From Gemmatimonadaceae bacterium (GTDB lineage: Bacteria > Gemmatimonadota > Gemmatimonadetes > Gemmatimonadales > Gemmatimonadaceae): 64,000 nucleotides of DNA. Positions within the stretch are counted from its first letter, which is position 1. The number at the start of each line of letters is the position of its first letter. The notes below the pieces were generated by a model. That model did no database searches, was not told where the DNA came from, and worked only from the letters and a program-made list of their open reading frames with translations. The position numbers were made by a program, and so were the translations under genes. The stretch covers positions 30,320-94,319 of the forward strand of contig JAICJQ010000001.1 of NCBI GenBank assembly GCA_025928335.1, read 5' to 3'. Positions 43,678-53,369 of this stretch are shown here, one piece after another.

Positions 43678-44406
43678 CTATCCGGGGGTCGCCGCCGGCC
43701 GGCCACAGACCGGGCAGAACTTCCAGCCGACTTCCAGCTCCGTGCCGCAGGCCTCGCAATTCACGACGGTGAGATTCTGACCGCAATGCGGGCAGAAGGT
43801 AATCGTACGGCCGATCGGCAGCAGTTCATTACAATACCGACACCGGTCGCCGGCGTTCGCCACCACGGCGCGCGATCCGATCGGCGAGCGAGACGCGTCG
43901 ACGGGGGTCGGAGTCGAAGCCTGCGCTGAACTCGGCCGAGGCGCCGCCCTCGGTGAAGGCGGCTCCGCAGCATTCGTCGCGGGCGGCACTGCCGCGGGCG
44001 TGTTCGACGCGGCGGGCGTCGGAAGCGCGTCGAAGGCGATTGGCGGTGTACTCCCGTCGTCGGGCCCCGCATCGAGCGAGCGAAGTGCGTTCGGCGACAG
44101 CGCAACAGTCATCGTCGCGAACTGCTTGAACGCCGTCGGATCGGGATTCTTGTTCGCGAGCTCCGAGCGCAACCGCTCCCGCATCGCCTCATCGACGATC
44201 AGGTAATCATGCGCACCCGAGAGAAGCTCGGTCAGGGTGATCTCGTAATCCTCGTTCGTCTCCAGCCCCAACTCGCGGCGATGCAGCCGATAGGGCAGGA
44301 TGCTCTGATGCAACTCGGCCACGGTGAACGGCTGGCTGAGGTACTGCGGATGCTTCGCGCGAACCGTACGCGCGAGATGCCGGAACATCCGATCGAGGTT
44401 GTCCAT
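43678..44406 (-). CDS. Zinc-ribbon domain protein
   Basis: C-terminal CRYCNELL...CPHCG...CEACG...CPVCG double zinc ribbon. Confidence 0.7.
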   Translation of the reverse strand: MDNLDRMFRHLARTVRAKHPQYLSQPFTVAELHQSILPYRLHRRELGLETNEDYEITLTELLSGAHDYLIVDEAMRERLRSELANKNPDPTAFKQFATMTVALSPNALRSLDAGPDDGSTPPIAFDALPTPAASNTPAAVPPATNAAEPPSPRAAPRPSSAQASTPTPVDASRSPIGSRAVVANAGDRCRYCNELLPIGRTITFCPHCGQNLTVVNCEACGTELEVGWKFCPVCGRPAATPG

Positions 44407-44423
44407 GCCGATAAAACTATCGA

Positions 44424-44606
44424 CTAGGGCCTCGAGGCCTCCTCGACCCGCCGCTCTTTGTCGTCGCGCGCAGCGCGCAGCTTCGACGTTCCAAAACGAT
44501 CGAGGCTCCGGGCGACGATCGACGGCTTACCCGCCCAACCTTCGTCATAACCCCAGTGGTACCCCATGGCCAGCCCGAGGAGCAACGCAACCAGAAACTT
44601 CGTCAT
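44424..44606 (-). CDS. Small hypothetical protein with N-terminal hydrophobic segment
   Basis: 60 aa MTKFLVALLLGLAMGYHWGYDEGWAGK...; in series with co-directional genes. Confidence 0.45.
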   Translation of the reverse strand: MTKFLVALLLGLAMGYHWGYDEGWAGKPSIVARSLDRFGTSKLRAARDDKERRVEEASRP

Positions 44607-44639
44607 GACCCACCTCCGTCGTCCGCGCGAAGCGCGGAC

Positions 44640-45311
44640 TCACGTGACCGAATTGGGGCGCGCCACCACCGGGTATTGGCGCGACGCCCGAAATGCGTCG
44701 TCGGTGGGAAATGCTTGCGGCTCCACGGTCACTCGTTGCTTTTCACGTTCTACGGCCAGCCATTCGTCGAACTTCGAGGCGACGATACCACCGGACTGCG
44801 TCTGCTCTCGCGCGGCTCGTACCGCCAAATGATTGGCATACTCGTTCTGCGGATGTCCCTCGTGTCCGCGCACCCATCGCCAGTCCATTTGATGCCCACC
44901 GTCGCGAACCACATCCACTGCTTCCTGCCATAGCTCGAGGTTGAGAATCGGGCCCTCTTTCCTTTTCCAACCCCTCGCCATCCAGCCACGAACCCACTCG
45001 CTCATGCCCTTCACGAGGTACTGCGAATCGCTCGTGAACACCACGCGAAAGCGCACGCCTTTTCGGGAGATCGCGCGTACGGCCTCGATCACGCTGCGAA
45101 GGGCCATGCGGTTGTTCGTCGTTCCGGGCTCGGACACCCAGTAGTCCCACCGGGTGAGATCGCCGTTCCGGCCCATATACTCGATGACGCCCGCCGCCCC
45201 GCCCGGGTTACTCCCTTCGCGGCCATTGCCGAGACACGACTCGTCGGCGTAGATGGCGACGAGTGGGAGCCGCGCGGAGGTGCTCGTTCCCGAAGGGCTC
45301 CCCTTGGTCAC
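44640..45311 (-). CDS. rnhA: Ribonuclease HI
   Basis: LVAIYADESCLGN, TTNNRMALRSVIEAVRA, VFTSDSQYLVKGMSEWVRGW, WRWVRGHEGHPQNEYANHLA. Confidence 0.9.
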   Translation of the reverse strand: MTKGSPSGTSTSARLPLVAIYADESCLGNGREGSNPGGAAGVIEYMGRNGDLTRWDYWVSEPGTTNNRMALRSVIEAVRAISRKGVRFRVVFTSDSQYLVKGMSEWVRGWMARGWKRKEGPILNLELWQEAVDVVRDGGHQMDWRWVRGHEGHPQNEYANHLAVRAAREQTQSGGIVASKFDEWLAVEREKQRVTVEPQAFPTDDAFRASRQYPVVARPNSVT

Positions 45312-45529
45312 CCGAGGACCTCGACGCCGTCGATCTCATCGATGTAGATCTTGAGATCGTGACCAGTAGTTGGGTGGCGGGCGTCGACGACCTCGCGGCC
45401 GTTCTCGATTCGAAGCGCCAACGGAATGACCACGTACTCGCGACGCCCACTCCGCTGAAAGGCGAGGCGTGTGCCCTGCGTCACAGCGCGCTCCAGAGCG
45501 TCGTACTGTTTGTGCGTCAGCTGCGCCAT
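45308..45529 (-). CDS. Small hypothetical protein (73 aa)
   Basis: MAQLTHKQYDALERAVTQGTRLAF...; overlaps neighbours at both ends. Confidence 0.55.
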   Translation of the reverse strand: MAQLTHKQYDALERAVTQGTRLAFQRSGRREYVVIPLALRIENGREVVDARHPTTGHDLKIYIDEIDGVEVLG

Positions 45530-46719
45530 GCGTGTTCCGGGGTGCGACACCATTGAAGCGCCAGTCGCTCCAGCACGCGTGTCGCGCGCTCGATTTCTTC
45601 GATGATCACGTATTCCTCCGCCGCGTGGGCGAGTCCGATATCTCCCGGGCCAAAGCAAATCGCCGGAATACCGGCCGCGTTGAGGAGCGCGGCGTCCGTC
45701 CACGCCGTCATTCCTTGAACGCGAACTTCTTCCCGCGCATCCTGCAGCGCGCCTCGAAGGGCGGTGACGATCGGGGCGGCCACGGAGACGTCGCTCGGTT
45801 CCTGCGCGAAGGCCACGGTGATATCCGCGCGAAAATGCGGATGCCGTTGTCCGGCCCGCTCGCACACCGATTCGATCTCCTGACGCACAAGCTCCGGGGA
45901 TTCACCAGGGATCGTGCGTCGCTCGATTTGGATCGTGCACTTGTCCGGATAGGTCGACATGCCGATGCCGCCGACGATTGTCGAGGCATGCACTGACGGC
46001 CGGCCGAGCAACGTGTGCCGACGCTTCGGCAATTCCTCGGCGTCGAACCGATCCAACTCTGACAACACCAGACCGGCGTGACGGATTGCATCGACGCCGA
46101 GATCCCACCGACTGCCATGCGCCGCGCGCCCGTGAGTGGTGATGTCGAGCCACACGAAGCCGAGGTGCGCCGGCATGATCGCCAATCCGGTCGGCTCCGT
46201 GACGATCGCCGCGTCGGCTCGGATACCGCGCTCGATCAACGACCGCGTTCCCGCGCTCTCGTACTCCTCATCGGCGACGGCGGCGACGACGATCTCGCCT
46301 TCGACATGCTGGGCAACCCGCGCCGCGGCCGCGCACATCGACGCGATTCCCGATTTCATGTCCGACGACCCGCGTCCATAGACGCGATCGCCCCACTCGG
46401 CGGCGTCCCACGGCGCGTGCGTCATCCCCTCGACGCCAACGACGTCGAGGTGGCCATTGAACATCAACGTTCGGCCGCCCCCGCCCCCGCCCCCGCCCCC
46501 GCCCCCCCCGGCCGGGTTGCCGATTCGAGCGATGACATTCGGCCGTCCGGGAAGCGCGTCGTACACATCGACGCGAAAGCCCCAACTCGCGAGCACTCCC
46601 GCAAGGAGCTCAGCGACACTCCGCTCGCCTGGGCCGCCGGGCACGAGCGACGGGTTCCGTGAGTCAACCCGGACCAGTGCTCGAGTCAACGCGACGGCGT
46701 CGCCGAGCGCTATCGACAC
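45517..46719 (-). CDS. M20 family metallopeptidase (ArgE/DapE-like)
   Basis: LMFNGHLDVVGVEGMTHAPWDAAEWGDRVYGRGSSDMKSGIASM and VVAAVADEEYESAGTRSL. Confidence 0.88.
   Translation of the reverse strand: MSIALGDAVALTRALVRVDSRNPSLVPGGPGERSVAELLAGVLASWGFRVDVYDALPGRPNVIARIGNPAGGGGGGGGGGGGRTLMFNGHLDVVGVEGMTHAPWDAAEWGDRVYGRGSSDMKSGIASMCAAAARVAQHVEGEIVVAAVADEEYESAGTRSLIERGIRADAAIVTEPTGLAIMPAHLGFVWLDITTHGRAAHGSRWDLGVDAIRHAGLVLSELDRFDAEELPKRRHTLLGRPSVHASTIVGGIGMSTYPDKCTIQIERRTIPGESPELVRQEIESVCERAGQRHPHFRADITVAFAQEPSDVSVAAPIVTALRGALQDAREEVRVQGMTAWTDAALLNAAGIPAICFGPGDIGLAHAAEEYVIIEEIERATRVLERLALQWCRTPEHAWRS
46477..46510. repeat. CCCCCG microsatellite inside the M20 peptidase gene, encodes poly-Gly on the minus strand
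   Basis: gcccccgcccccgcccccgcccccgccccccccg. Confidence 0.85.
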
Positions 46720-47678
46720 TGGTGCACTCCGTGCTCGTCGATCGCGAAAGGCAACAGCTCTCCCAGGCCGATGATCGCGTCACGCACCGCATTGACGCGA
46801 TCGCGTCCGGCGATCACGAGGACGCAACCGCCTCCCGAAGCGCCGAGCGCCTTCGAGCCGACCGCGCCGGCGCGAGCCGCGCGCTCGATGATCTCATCGA
46901 TGAGCGGCGTCGGAATGGCTGGATGGAGGGAGCGCTGGTGGCGCCATTGTTCGTCGACCAAACCGGCCAACGCATCGAGGTCGCGCGCTTCGAGTGCCCG
47001 CGGCATCTCTTCCGCCGTTTGGCGCATTCGTTCGAGGGCGCGCAACACGCGCGGTTCTCGCGTCTCGTAGGCCCCGAGCACTCCGTTGATCGTCTCGCCG
47101 GAGATCCGACTCTTTCCCGTATAAATGATCAGGCAGCGTCGTTCGATTTCTTCGCGAAACACCGGATCGAGCCGGATGCGCGTGACTTCAGTCTTCCCGG
47201 CGGAGAACCGCAATCCGAGCGCGCCACCGAAAACTGCGGCGTAGTGATCTTGCCTGCCGCCGGGAATTCCCAAGTCTCCGATTTCGATCGCTCGGCTGAG
47301 CTCGGCGATATCGCCTCGAGCCATTTCGTCGCCGCGGGCGCGCGACAATGCGGCAACGGCCGCTACGCCTGCCGCGGAAGAACCGCCAAGTCCCGCGCCG
47401 ATCGGGAAGTCGCTATCGAGCTGAATCTGGGCATCGTCTATCTGGAATCGCCGCGCCGCGGCCGCTGCGATGGATCGATCGGCGGCGCGGTCGCTCGTTG
47501 TATCACTCACCTGCGAGCCGTCGGCCGCGCGCCCACGGGTCACCGTGACAGTGGCGTAGCGGGTGATCGCCACGTTGCAGACAAAGCCGCCCATCTCATC
47601 GGAGTAGGGCGGGACGTCGGTCCATCCGCCGCCGAAATCGATGCGCGTCGGTGCGCGCGTGACGATGATTGCGCTCAA
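46710..47678 (-). CDS. GHMP family sugar kinase (heptose kinase-like)
   Basis: RAPTRIDFGGGWTDVPPYSDEMGGFVCNVAI; DFPIGAGLGGSSAAGVAAVAAL; GSKALGASGGGCVLV. Confidence 0.85.
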   Translation of the reverse strand: MSAIIVTRAPTRIDFGGGWTDVPPYSDEMGGFVCNVAITRYATVTVTRGRAADGSQVSDTTSDRAADRSIAAAAARRFQIDDAQIQLDSDFPIGAGLGGSSAAGVAAVAALSRARGDEMARGDIAELSRAIEIGDLGIPGGRQDHYAAVFGGALGLRFSAGKTEVTRIRLDPVFREEIERRCLIIYTGKSRISGETINGVLGAYETREPRVLRALERMRQTAEEMPRALEARDLDALAGLVDEQWRHQRSLHPAIPTPLIDEIIERAARAGAVGSKALGASGGGCVLVIAGRDRVNAVRDAIIGLGELLPFAIDEHGVHQCR

Positions 47679-47772
47679 GCAACGCTAAACGTAGTCCCCG
47701 CACGAATCTTCGCCAATCGCGCGAAGCGCGGAGCGTTATCGGGCATGCCTGTTGCTGCCCATTCAACCTTCC

Positions 47773-49260
47773 ATGGCCGATTTCACCCACTATCTCAACG
47801 ACTGCAAGTTCATTCTCGTCTCCAACCGCGAACCGTACGAGCACCTTCGCGGGATCCAGGGCGTCGAGGTCAAACAACCGGCGGGCGGACTCGTGACGGC
47901 GCTCGATCCCACGATGCGCCGTACGCACGGAACGTGGGTCGCGTGGGGATCGGGAAACGCCGATCGCGAGGTGTCGGACGAAACCGGCCGAGTGGCCGTG
48001 CCGCCGGGGGAGTCCTGCTACACGCTGAGGCGTGTCTGGCTCGATGAGGCCGACGTCAACGGCTACTACCATGGATTCGCCAATCGCGCGCTCTGGCCGC
48101 TGTGCCACATGCTCATCCAGCACTTCGAGTATCGCACCGAGTTCTGGGAGCGCTATCGGGCGGTGAATCTTCGCTTCGCCCACGCGGTTGCCGACGAAGC
48201 CGAGCGATGCACCGGCCGCGCGATGGCCTGGATTCAGGACTATCACTTCGCGCTCGCACCCGAGTTTCTGCGTGCGATGCGGCCCTCGCTGTTCATCAAT
48301 CAATTCTGGCACATCCCCTTTCCGCCGGCGGACATCCTCCGTCTGTTGCCGTCTGGGACGCATGAAGCGGTGTTGCGTGGCCTGCTCGGCAATGACTTGC
48401 TCGAGTTTCAGATCGATCGTTATGCGGTCAACTTCCTTGATTGCGTCGAGAAGTTCGTTCCCGAATCGCGCGTCGATCACGTCCACCAGACGGTCACGTT
48501 TCGCGATCGCGTCGTGCACGTCGGCGCGTTTCCGATCAGCATCGACGTCGACCGATTCGAAGGAATGGCGTCCTCGCCGGAGAGCCAGGCGCGCGTGACG
48601 ACGTTGCGCGACCGTTACGCGAAGGGCACGCGCCAGCTCGGAGTCTGCGTCGATCGCATCGACTACACGAAAGGAATTCCCGAGCGAATTCGCGCCTTGG
48701 AAACCCTCTGGGCCGAGTCGCCCGAGTTGCGTGAACGGTTCACATTCATCTTCGTGTGTACGCCGTCGCGAACGGATCTTCCCGCGTACAACGCGCTCGA
48801 GCGCGACGTGTTCCAGTCAGTTATCGCGATCAATACACAATTCGGCACGCGCGACTGGACGCCGATCGTCCTGATCAACGAGAACGTCGACTCGGACCTT
48901 CTCGCCGCCGTGTATCGCGCGGCTGATCTGTGCATCGTGTCGTCGCTGCAAGACGGGATGAACCTCGTCGCCAAGGAGTTTGTCGCTTGCCAAGTCGACG
49001 AACGGGGCGTCCTGCTGCTCAGTCGTTTCACCGGGTCCGCCGAGGAAATCGAGGGTGCGGTCCTGATCAATCCGTTCAACGTCGATGGCTTCGTCGCGGC
49101 GATTCGCACCGCTCTCGAGATGTCCCCGGATGAGCGCAAGCGACGGATGCGCCGAATGCGCCGCCAGCTTCACAACTCCACGATCTTCGATTGGCTCGAC
49201 TCGATTCTCGCGCGATCGGCCGAGATCATGGGAGCTCAGCATCAGCCCGCGCTTGCCTGA
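47773..49260 (+). CDS. otsA: Trehalose-6-phosphate synthase (glycosyltransferase family 20)
   Basis: ILVSNREPYEHLRG, PAGGLVTALDP, WIQDYHFALAPEFLR, RIDYTKGIPERIRALE, SLQDGMNLVAKEFVACQ. Confidence 0.85.
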   Translation: MADFTHYLNDCKFILVSNREPYEHLRGIQGVEVKQPAGGLVTALDPTMRRTHGTWVAWGSGNADREVSDETGRVAVPPGESCYTLRRVWLDEADVNGYYHGFANRALWPLCHMLIQHFEYRTEFWERYRAVNLRFAHAVADEAERCTGRAMAWIQDYHFALAPEFLRAMRPSLFINQFWHIPFPPADILRLLPSGTHEAVLRGLLGNDLLEFQIDRYAVNFLDCVEKFVPESRVDHVHQTVTFRDRVVHVGAFPISIDVDRFEGMASSPESQARVTTLRDRYAKGTRQLGVCVDRIDYTKGIPERIRALETLWAESPELRERFTFIFVCTPSRTDLPAYNALERDVFQSVIAINTQFGTRDWTPIVLINENVDSDLLAAVYRAADLCIVSSLQDGMNLVAKEFVACQVDERGVLLLSRFTGSAEEIEGAVLINPFNVDGFVAAIRTALEMSPDERKRRMRRMRRQLHNSTIFDWLDSILARSAEIMGAQHQPALA

Positions 49261-50074
49261 AGCGCCTGCCATCCCGGCACTCCCTCTCACGCCCGCGGTG
49301 GAAGCCAGGCTGCGAGGATCGCCGTTCGCGCTGCTGCTCGACGTGGACGGAACGCTCGCCCCGATCGCGCCGCGTCCCGAGTATGCGACGGTGCCGAACG
49401 ATACGCGACAAATCCTGACCGACCTCGCCGCCACTCCGGACGTGCGCGTCGTCGTCATCTCGGGACGAAGCGCGGACGACGCGCGACGGCTCGTCGACGT
49501 GGCCGGCGTGTGGATCATCGGGAATCATGGGATCGAGGTCGCGGCGCCAGGCGAGAGCGCGGTCGCCCGCGATGCCGTGGCCAGCTACGCCGACGCGATC
49601 GCCGAGGCGGCAACGCGCGCCACGCAAATTGCTGACTCACTTCCGGGGGTGTTTGTCGAGAACAAGCGCTGGACGTTGAGCGTCCACTATCGGCTGGCGC
49701 ACCCCGGCGTTGTTCCGAGCCTGAACGCGCGCATCGCGGCGATCACCAAGGATCTCGGTCTCGCGCTCAGTGTGGGAAAGGAAGTCCTGGAGGTGCGTCC
49801 GCCGGTGGAAATCAACAAGGGAACCGCCGCCCTTCTGCTCGCCGAGGAATTGGACGCTCTGTCCGACGGCGCGTCGCTGCTCTGCGCCGGTGACGACCGA
49901 ACGGACGAAGACATGTTCCAAGCGGTTCGCGCGAGGCAGCCGGCGGCCGTGACTGTGTGGGTCGGTCCGGAATCCGCCGCCGACAAAACCGCCGCGCAAT
50001 TTCGTGTCGCGGACACGTCGGCGATGTGCGAGTTGCTCGAGGCGGTGCTGAGCCTCCGCCGAACGCTCGGCTGA
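49253..50074 (+). CDS. otsB: Trehalose-6-phosphate phosphatase
   Basis: ALLLDVDGTLAPIAPRPEYA, VVVISGRSADDARRLV, GNHGIEV, CAGDDRTDEDMF; likely TTG start at 49253 overlapping the otsA stop. Confidence 0.85.
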   Translation: MPEAPAIPALPLTPAVEARLRGSPFALLLDVDGTLAPIAPRPEYATVPNDTRQILTDLAATPDVRVVVISGRSADDARRLVDVAGVWIIGNHGIEVAAPGESAVARDAVASYADAIAEAATRATQIADSLPGVFVENKRWTLSVHYRLAHPGVVPSLNARIAAITKDLGLALSVGKEVLEVRPPVEINKGTAALLLAEELDALSDGASLLCAGDDRTDEDMFQAVRARQPAAVTVWVGPESAADKTAAQFRVADTSAMCELLEAVLSLRRTLG

Positions 50075-50077
50075 TCG

Positions 50078-50752
50078 CTACTTCCTTTTCTTGGCGCTCT
50101 TTGCCGGTTTAGCCGCTTTCGCTGTGGGTGCCTTGGCGGCCGTCGCGGATTTTTCCCGCTTCGCGGGTTTAGCCGCTGTTTTGGACGCAGCGGGCTTCTT
50201 CTCCGCATCTTTCGCGTGGGCAGCATCTGCCTTCGCCGGCGCACGGTGCGAGCTGTTCGACGGTGGCGGCGGCGGCGACGCCGGACGCGGTGGTATCCTC
50301 GGTGGAGCGGCCGCGAGTTGCGCCGCGGCACGCGCCGCGGCTTCCGCCTTCGCGGTCGCGGCTCGATCCGCGGCAACCTTCGTCGCGGTGGGCCGAGCCT
50401 TTTCGGTCGCCGGCCGTTTGGAGTGCGCCGCCTCGGCCTCGCGAATCAGCTTCTCGCCTTCCTCGGGGGTCATCTGACCACGGCGCACCATGTACTGGAC
50501 GAGATCGCGCGCGCTTTCGATTGCGAAACCGGCGATGCCGGCAGCGGCGCTGACGACGTCTTTCATGGCTGCCGCCACTTTGCCCCCCGCTTCCTGGCTG
50601 ATGATCTGCGCGCGCTCAGCGAGCTCCGCGACCGTATCGCGCATGTCCGCGCCGCGATGGCCGAACGGGCGACGCGGTGCTGCGGCGGCGTTCGGAGCTT
50701 CGTTCGATGCCGGCACGGGGGCACCGGCGGGAGAAGCAGGCTTGTCGGCCAT
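50078..50752 (-). CDS. Hypothetical protein with phasin-like N-terminus and Ala/Lys/Pro-rich histone H1-like C-terminus
   Basis: Amphipathic helical N-region followed by KPAKSAKKRK-type low-complexity tail. Confidence 0.6.
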   Translation of the reverse strand: MADKPASPAGAPVPASNEAPNAAAAPRRPFGHRGADMRDTVAELAERAQIISQEAGGKVAAAMKDVVSAAAGIAGFAIESARDLVQYMVRRGQMTPEEGEKLIREAEAAHSKRPATEKARPTATKVAADRAATAKAEAAARAAAQLAAAPPRIPPRPASPPPPPSNSSHRAPAKADAAHAKDAEKKPAASKTAAKPAKREKSATAAKAPTAKAAKPAKSAKKRK

Positions 50753-50915
50753 GTCGTTGTCGAGCGCGGATGGGCGCGCTATCTTCGCGCGGCCGGGGTT
50801 GGAATGGCGGAAGTATATGATTCGCCAGCAGCTACGCAAGCCGGGCTGGAGAGAGTCGAAGGCAGGCGCACCAGCCCGTTCCCGATTATCAACATAAGAG
50901 CAGTATGGCGATCTA

Positions 50916-52028
50916 ATGCCGCCATCAATAGACCAGTCGATGCTTTTCGGCGTTCGAATCCTCGATCTCTCGCGGGTTCTTGCCGGGCCTCTTTGCACGA
51001 TGATCCTCGGTGATCTCGGTGCCGATATCATCAAGGTCGAGCGGCCAATCGTTGGAGACGATACCCGCGGATGGGGACCGCCGTTCGATGCCGCCGGTCG
51101 GAGCGCCTACTATTTAAGCATCAACCGGAACAAACTCGGGATCGCCGCGGACCTCGACTCGGCGGAGGATCTCGCGCTCATTGAGCGGCTCCTGCGCACG
51201 GCCGACGTCGTAGTCGACAACTTCCGATCCGGGACGCTCGAGCGCCGCGGACTCGGGCCCAATCGATGGTGCGCCGATCGACCCGATCTTATTTGGTGCA
51301 CGATCACTGGCTTCGGGTTGTCAAGCGATCGGCCGGGATACGACTTCGTGGCGCAGGCGGAGTGCGGGTGGATGGCGATTACCGGCGATCCGTCCGGCGA
51401 TCCGATGAAGGCGGGCGTCGCCCTCGCTGACATTCTCGCCGGGAAGGATGCGGCCATCGCCGTATTGGGCGCGCTCGTTCGAAAATCGCGCACGGGGAAG
51501 GGCGGCCGGTTCTCCGTCTCGCTCGCTGACAGTGCTCGGGCGGCACTCGTCAACGTGGCGCAAAACGCGCTTGTCAGTGGTCGCGATGCAACGCGGTGGG
51601 GAAATGCGCACCCCAACCTCGTTCCATATGAGATGTTTCACGCGGCCGATCGCGAAATCGTCATCGCCGTGGGAAGCGACGCCCAGTGGGTCGCCTGCTG
51701 TCGCGCCCTCGGACTCGACGAACTGGCGGACGACCCCGCGCTGGCAACCAACGTCGGGCGTCTGGCGCAGCGCGATCGTATCGTGCGCGCCATCACACGC
51801 CGAGTAGGGGAGAATCAAGCCGCTCACTGGGCAGACCGGCTTTCGCGCGCCGGCGTGCCCAACGGTCTCGTTCAGACTGTGCTCGAGGCGCTGAGAGACA
51901 CCGCCGCATCGCCCGTGACCGGCGTTCCGCCGAGTGTTCCGGGCACGATTCGCTTCGAGCCGCCGGGACTCGACGAGCACGGGTCACAAATTCGAGCTGC
52001 GGGTTGGGGCGCGTTTCGAGGCCTTTAG
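50916..52028 (+). CDS. CaiB/BaiF (family III) CoA-transferase
   Basis: LFGVRILDLSRVLAGPLCTMILGDLGADIIKVERPIVGDDTRGWGPPF, LSINRNKLGIAADL. Confidence 0.92.
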   Translation: MPPSIDQSMLFGVRILDLSRVLAGPLCTMILGDLGADIIKVERPIVGDDTRGWGPPFDAAGRSAYYLSINRNKLGIAADLDSAEDLALIERLLRTADVVVDNFRSGTLERRGLGPNRWCADRPDLIWCTITGFGLSSDRPGYDFVAQAECGWMAITGDPSGDPMKAGVALADILAGKDAAIAVLGALVRKSRTGKGGRFSVSLADSARAALVNVAQNALVSGRDATRWGNAHPNLVPYEMFHAADREIVIAVGSDAQWVACCRALGLDELADDPALATNVGRLAQRDRIVRAITRRVGENQAAHWADRLSRAGVPNGLVQTVLEALRDTAASPVTGVPPSVPGTIRFEPPGLDEHGSQIRAAGWGAFRGL

Positions 52029-52179
52029 AGGCCTGTTACCCGGCAGCGATTGCCGGTGTGACAACCCTGTTACCTCGAATGCACGCGGTCGTCTTTTCCA
52101 CGTGGCGACCCTTCTCGATCAAAGACGCGGGCCCAGCACCGCCCTGTCCGAGGTAAGTGAAGTGGGTTACTCTGTTGTC

Positions 52180-52761
52180 GTGAAGACGACTGAGCAGGCT
52201 CCGCGGACCGATCAGTTGATCGCTGATCCGGAAAACAGCGATCAGATGGTCATCCAACGCGTTTTGAGCGGGAATCGCGACGCATTCAAGATTCTGATCT
52301 CCCGCTACAGCGATCCGCTCTATCGACATGCGCTCTGCATGACCGGTAGTCCGGACGTCGCGGAAGACATCCTGCAACTCAGTTTCATCAAGGCCTATCA
52401 GCACCTCGCCGAGGTGCGTGGCCGGTTCGATGCGTGGGTCTTCAGGATCGTTGCGAATGGCTGCAAGGATTGGCTGAAGAACATTCGACGGTCTCATCTG
52501 AGCTACGACGAGGATGATCAACCGTCGGCGTATGCAACCCCGGACGAAGAGCTGGACCGGACGGAGTTGCGCAGTGATCTCGACCGCGCGCTCGCGACGC
52601 TTCCGGCGTCACTGCGAGAAGCGTTCGTGATGAAACACGTCGAAGGCCGCTCGTACGAAGAGATGGCTGATTTGCTCGGTACTACGGTCGGAGCGTTGAA
52701 GATGCGCGTACACCGCGCGCGCGAAGCGCTCCAAGCACTCTTAGAGGAAAAGTACGCATAA
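52180..52761 (+). CDS. ECF-type RNA polymerase sigma factor
   Basis: DAFKILISRYSDPLYRHALCMTGSPDVAEDILQLSFIKAYQHL; LPASLREAFVMKHVEGRSYEEMADLLGTTVGALKMRVHRAREAL; probable GTG start. Confidence 0.88.
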   Translation: MKTTEQAPRTDQLIADPENSDQMVIQRVLSGNRDAFKILISRYSDPLYRHALCMTGSPDVAEDILQLSFIKAYQHLAEVRGRFDAWVFRIVANGCKDWLKNIRRSHLSYDEDDQPSAYATPDEELDRTELRSDLDRALATLPASLREAFVMKHVEGRSYEEMADLLGTTVGALKMRVHRAREALQALLEEKYA

Positions 52762-53213
52762 TGGTTGACGATCTCCGCTCCGACGACGGCCTTGGCGGAT
52801 TCGAAGGCCACCATCATCGGGTGTCGCGCCGCTCCGAGCAGGAGCGTCCGCTCGCCGATCGAGAGGTGCCGCTTGGCCAACAGGAGTCCGATGCCCGCGT
52901 GCTGTCGCCGCTCGTGCATGCGTGGTTGGACGGCGAGCTTCCCGAAGCGGTCGTCCGCAAGGGTGATACGGCTCGTGACGTCGAGTTTTGGAAGAACATC
53001 AACGTCGAGGTGGAGACGCGCCGTCGCATCCTGACGCCCGTCTTCGTCGAGACGAAAATCATGAACGCGCTGCCCCAGACGGCGCCTGTCGTGATCAGCC
53101 CATGGTGGCGCCGGGAGTTCGTCGTCCGGCCGACCCACGCCCTGGCCCTCGCCGCCGCGCTGGTCGTGGCTGCGTCCGCGGTCACGGTGACCCTCATGGT
53201 CACGATGCGCTAG
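52761..53213 (+). CDS. Putative anti-sigma factor-like single-TM protein
   Basis: Start overlaps the sigma factor stop; LVHAWLDGELPEAV resembles anti-sigma N-terminal helices; C-terminal TM segment. Confidence 0.6.
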   Translation: MVDDLRSDDGLGGFEGHHHRVSRRSEQERPLADREVPLGQQESDARVLSPLVHAWLDGELPEAVVRKGDTARDVEFWKNINVEVETRRRILTPVFVETKIMNALPQTAPVVISPWWRREFVVRPTHALALAAALVVAASAVTVTLMVTMR

Positions 53214-53232
53214 TCGGCTTGTACGAGAAGTG

Positions 53233-53264
53233 AAAAGGCCGGCCCAATCGGGCCGGCCTTTTTT
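53233..53264 (+). terminator. Rho-independent terminator
   Basis: AAAAGGCCGGCCC-aatc-GGGCCGGCCTTTTTT. Confidence 0.88.
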
Positions 53265-53369
53265 CCATTTGGGAGCGATAGCCCTTGTCGAACTGAGCCT
53301 ACGGAACGCAGTTTGCTTCGGCGGACTCATCGTCGAGCAGTCCAATGTGATAGCCAGCGTGAGGGGCGA

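Noticed and set aside
46659-48047. 462-aa + strand ORF over the GHMP kinase and the otsA start
   Set aside because: GHMP kinase motifs are on the minus strand; no domain in the + ORF.
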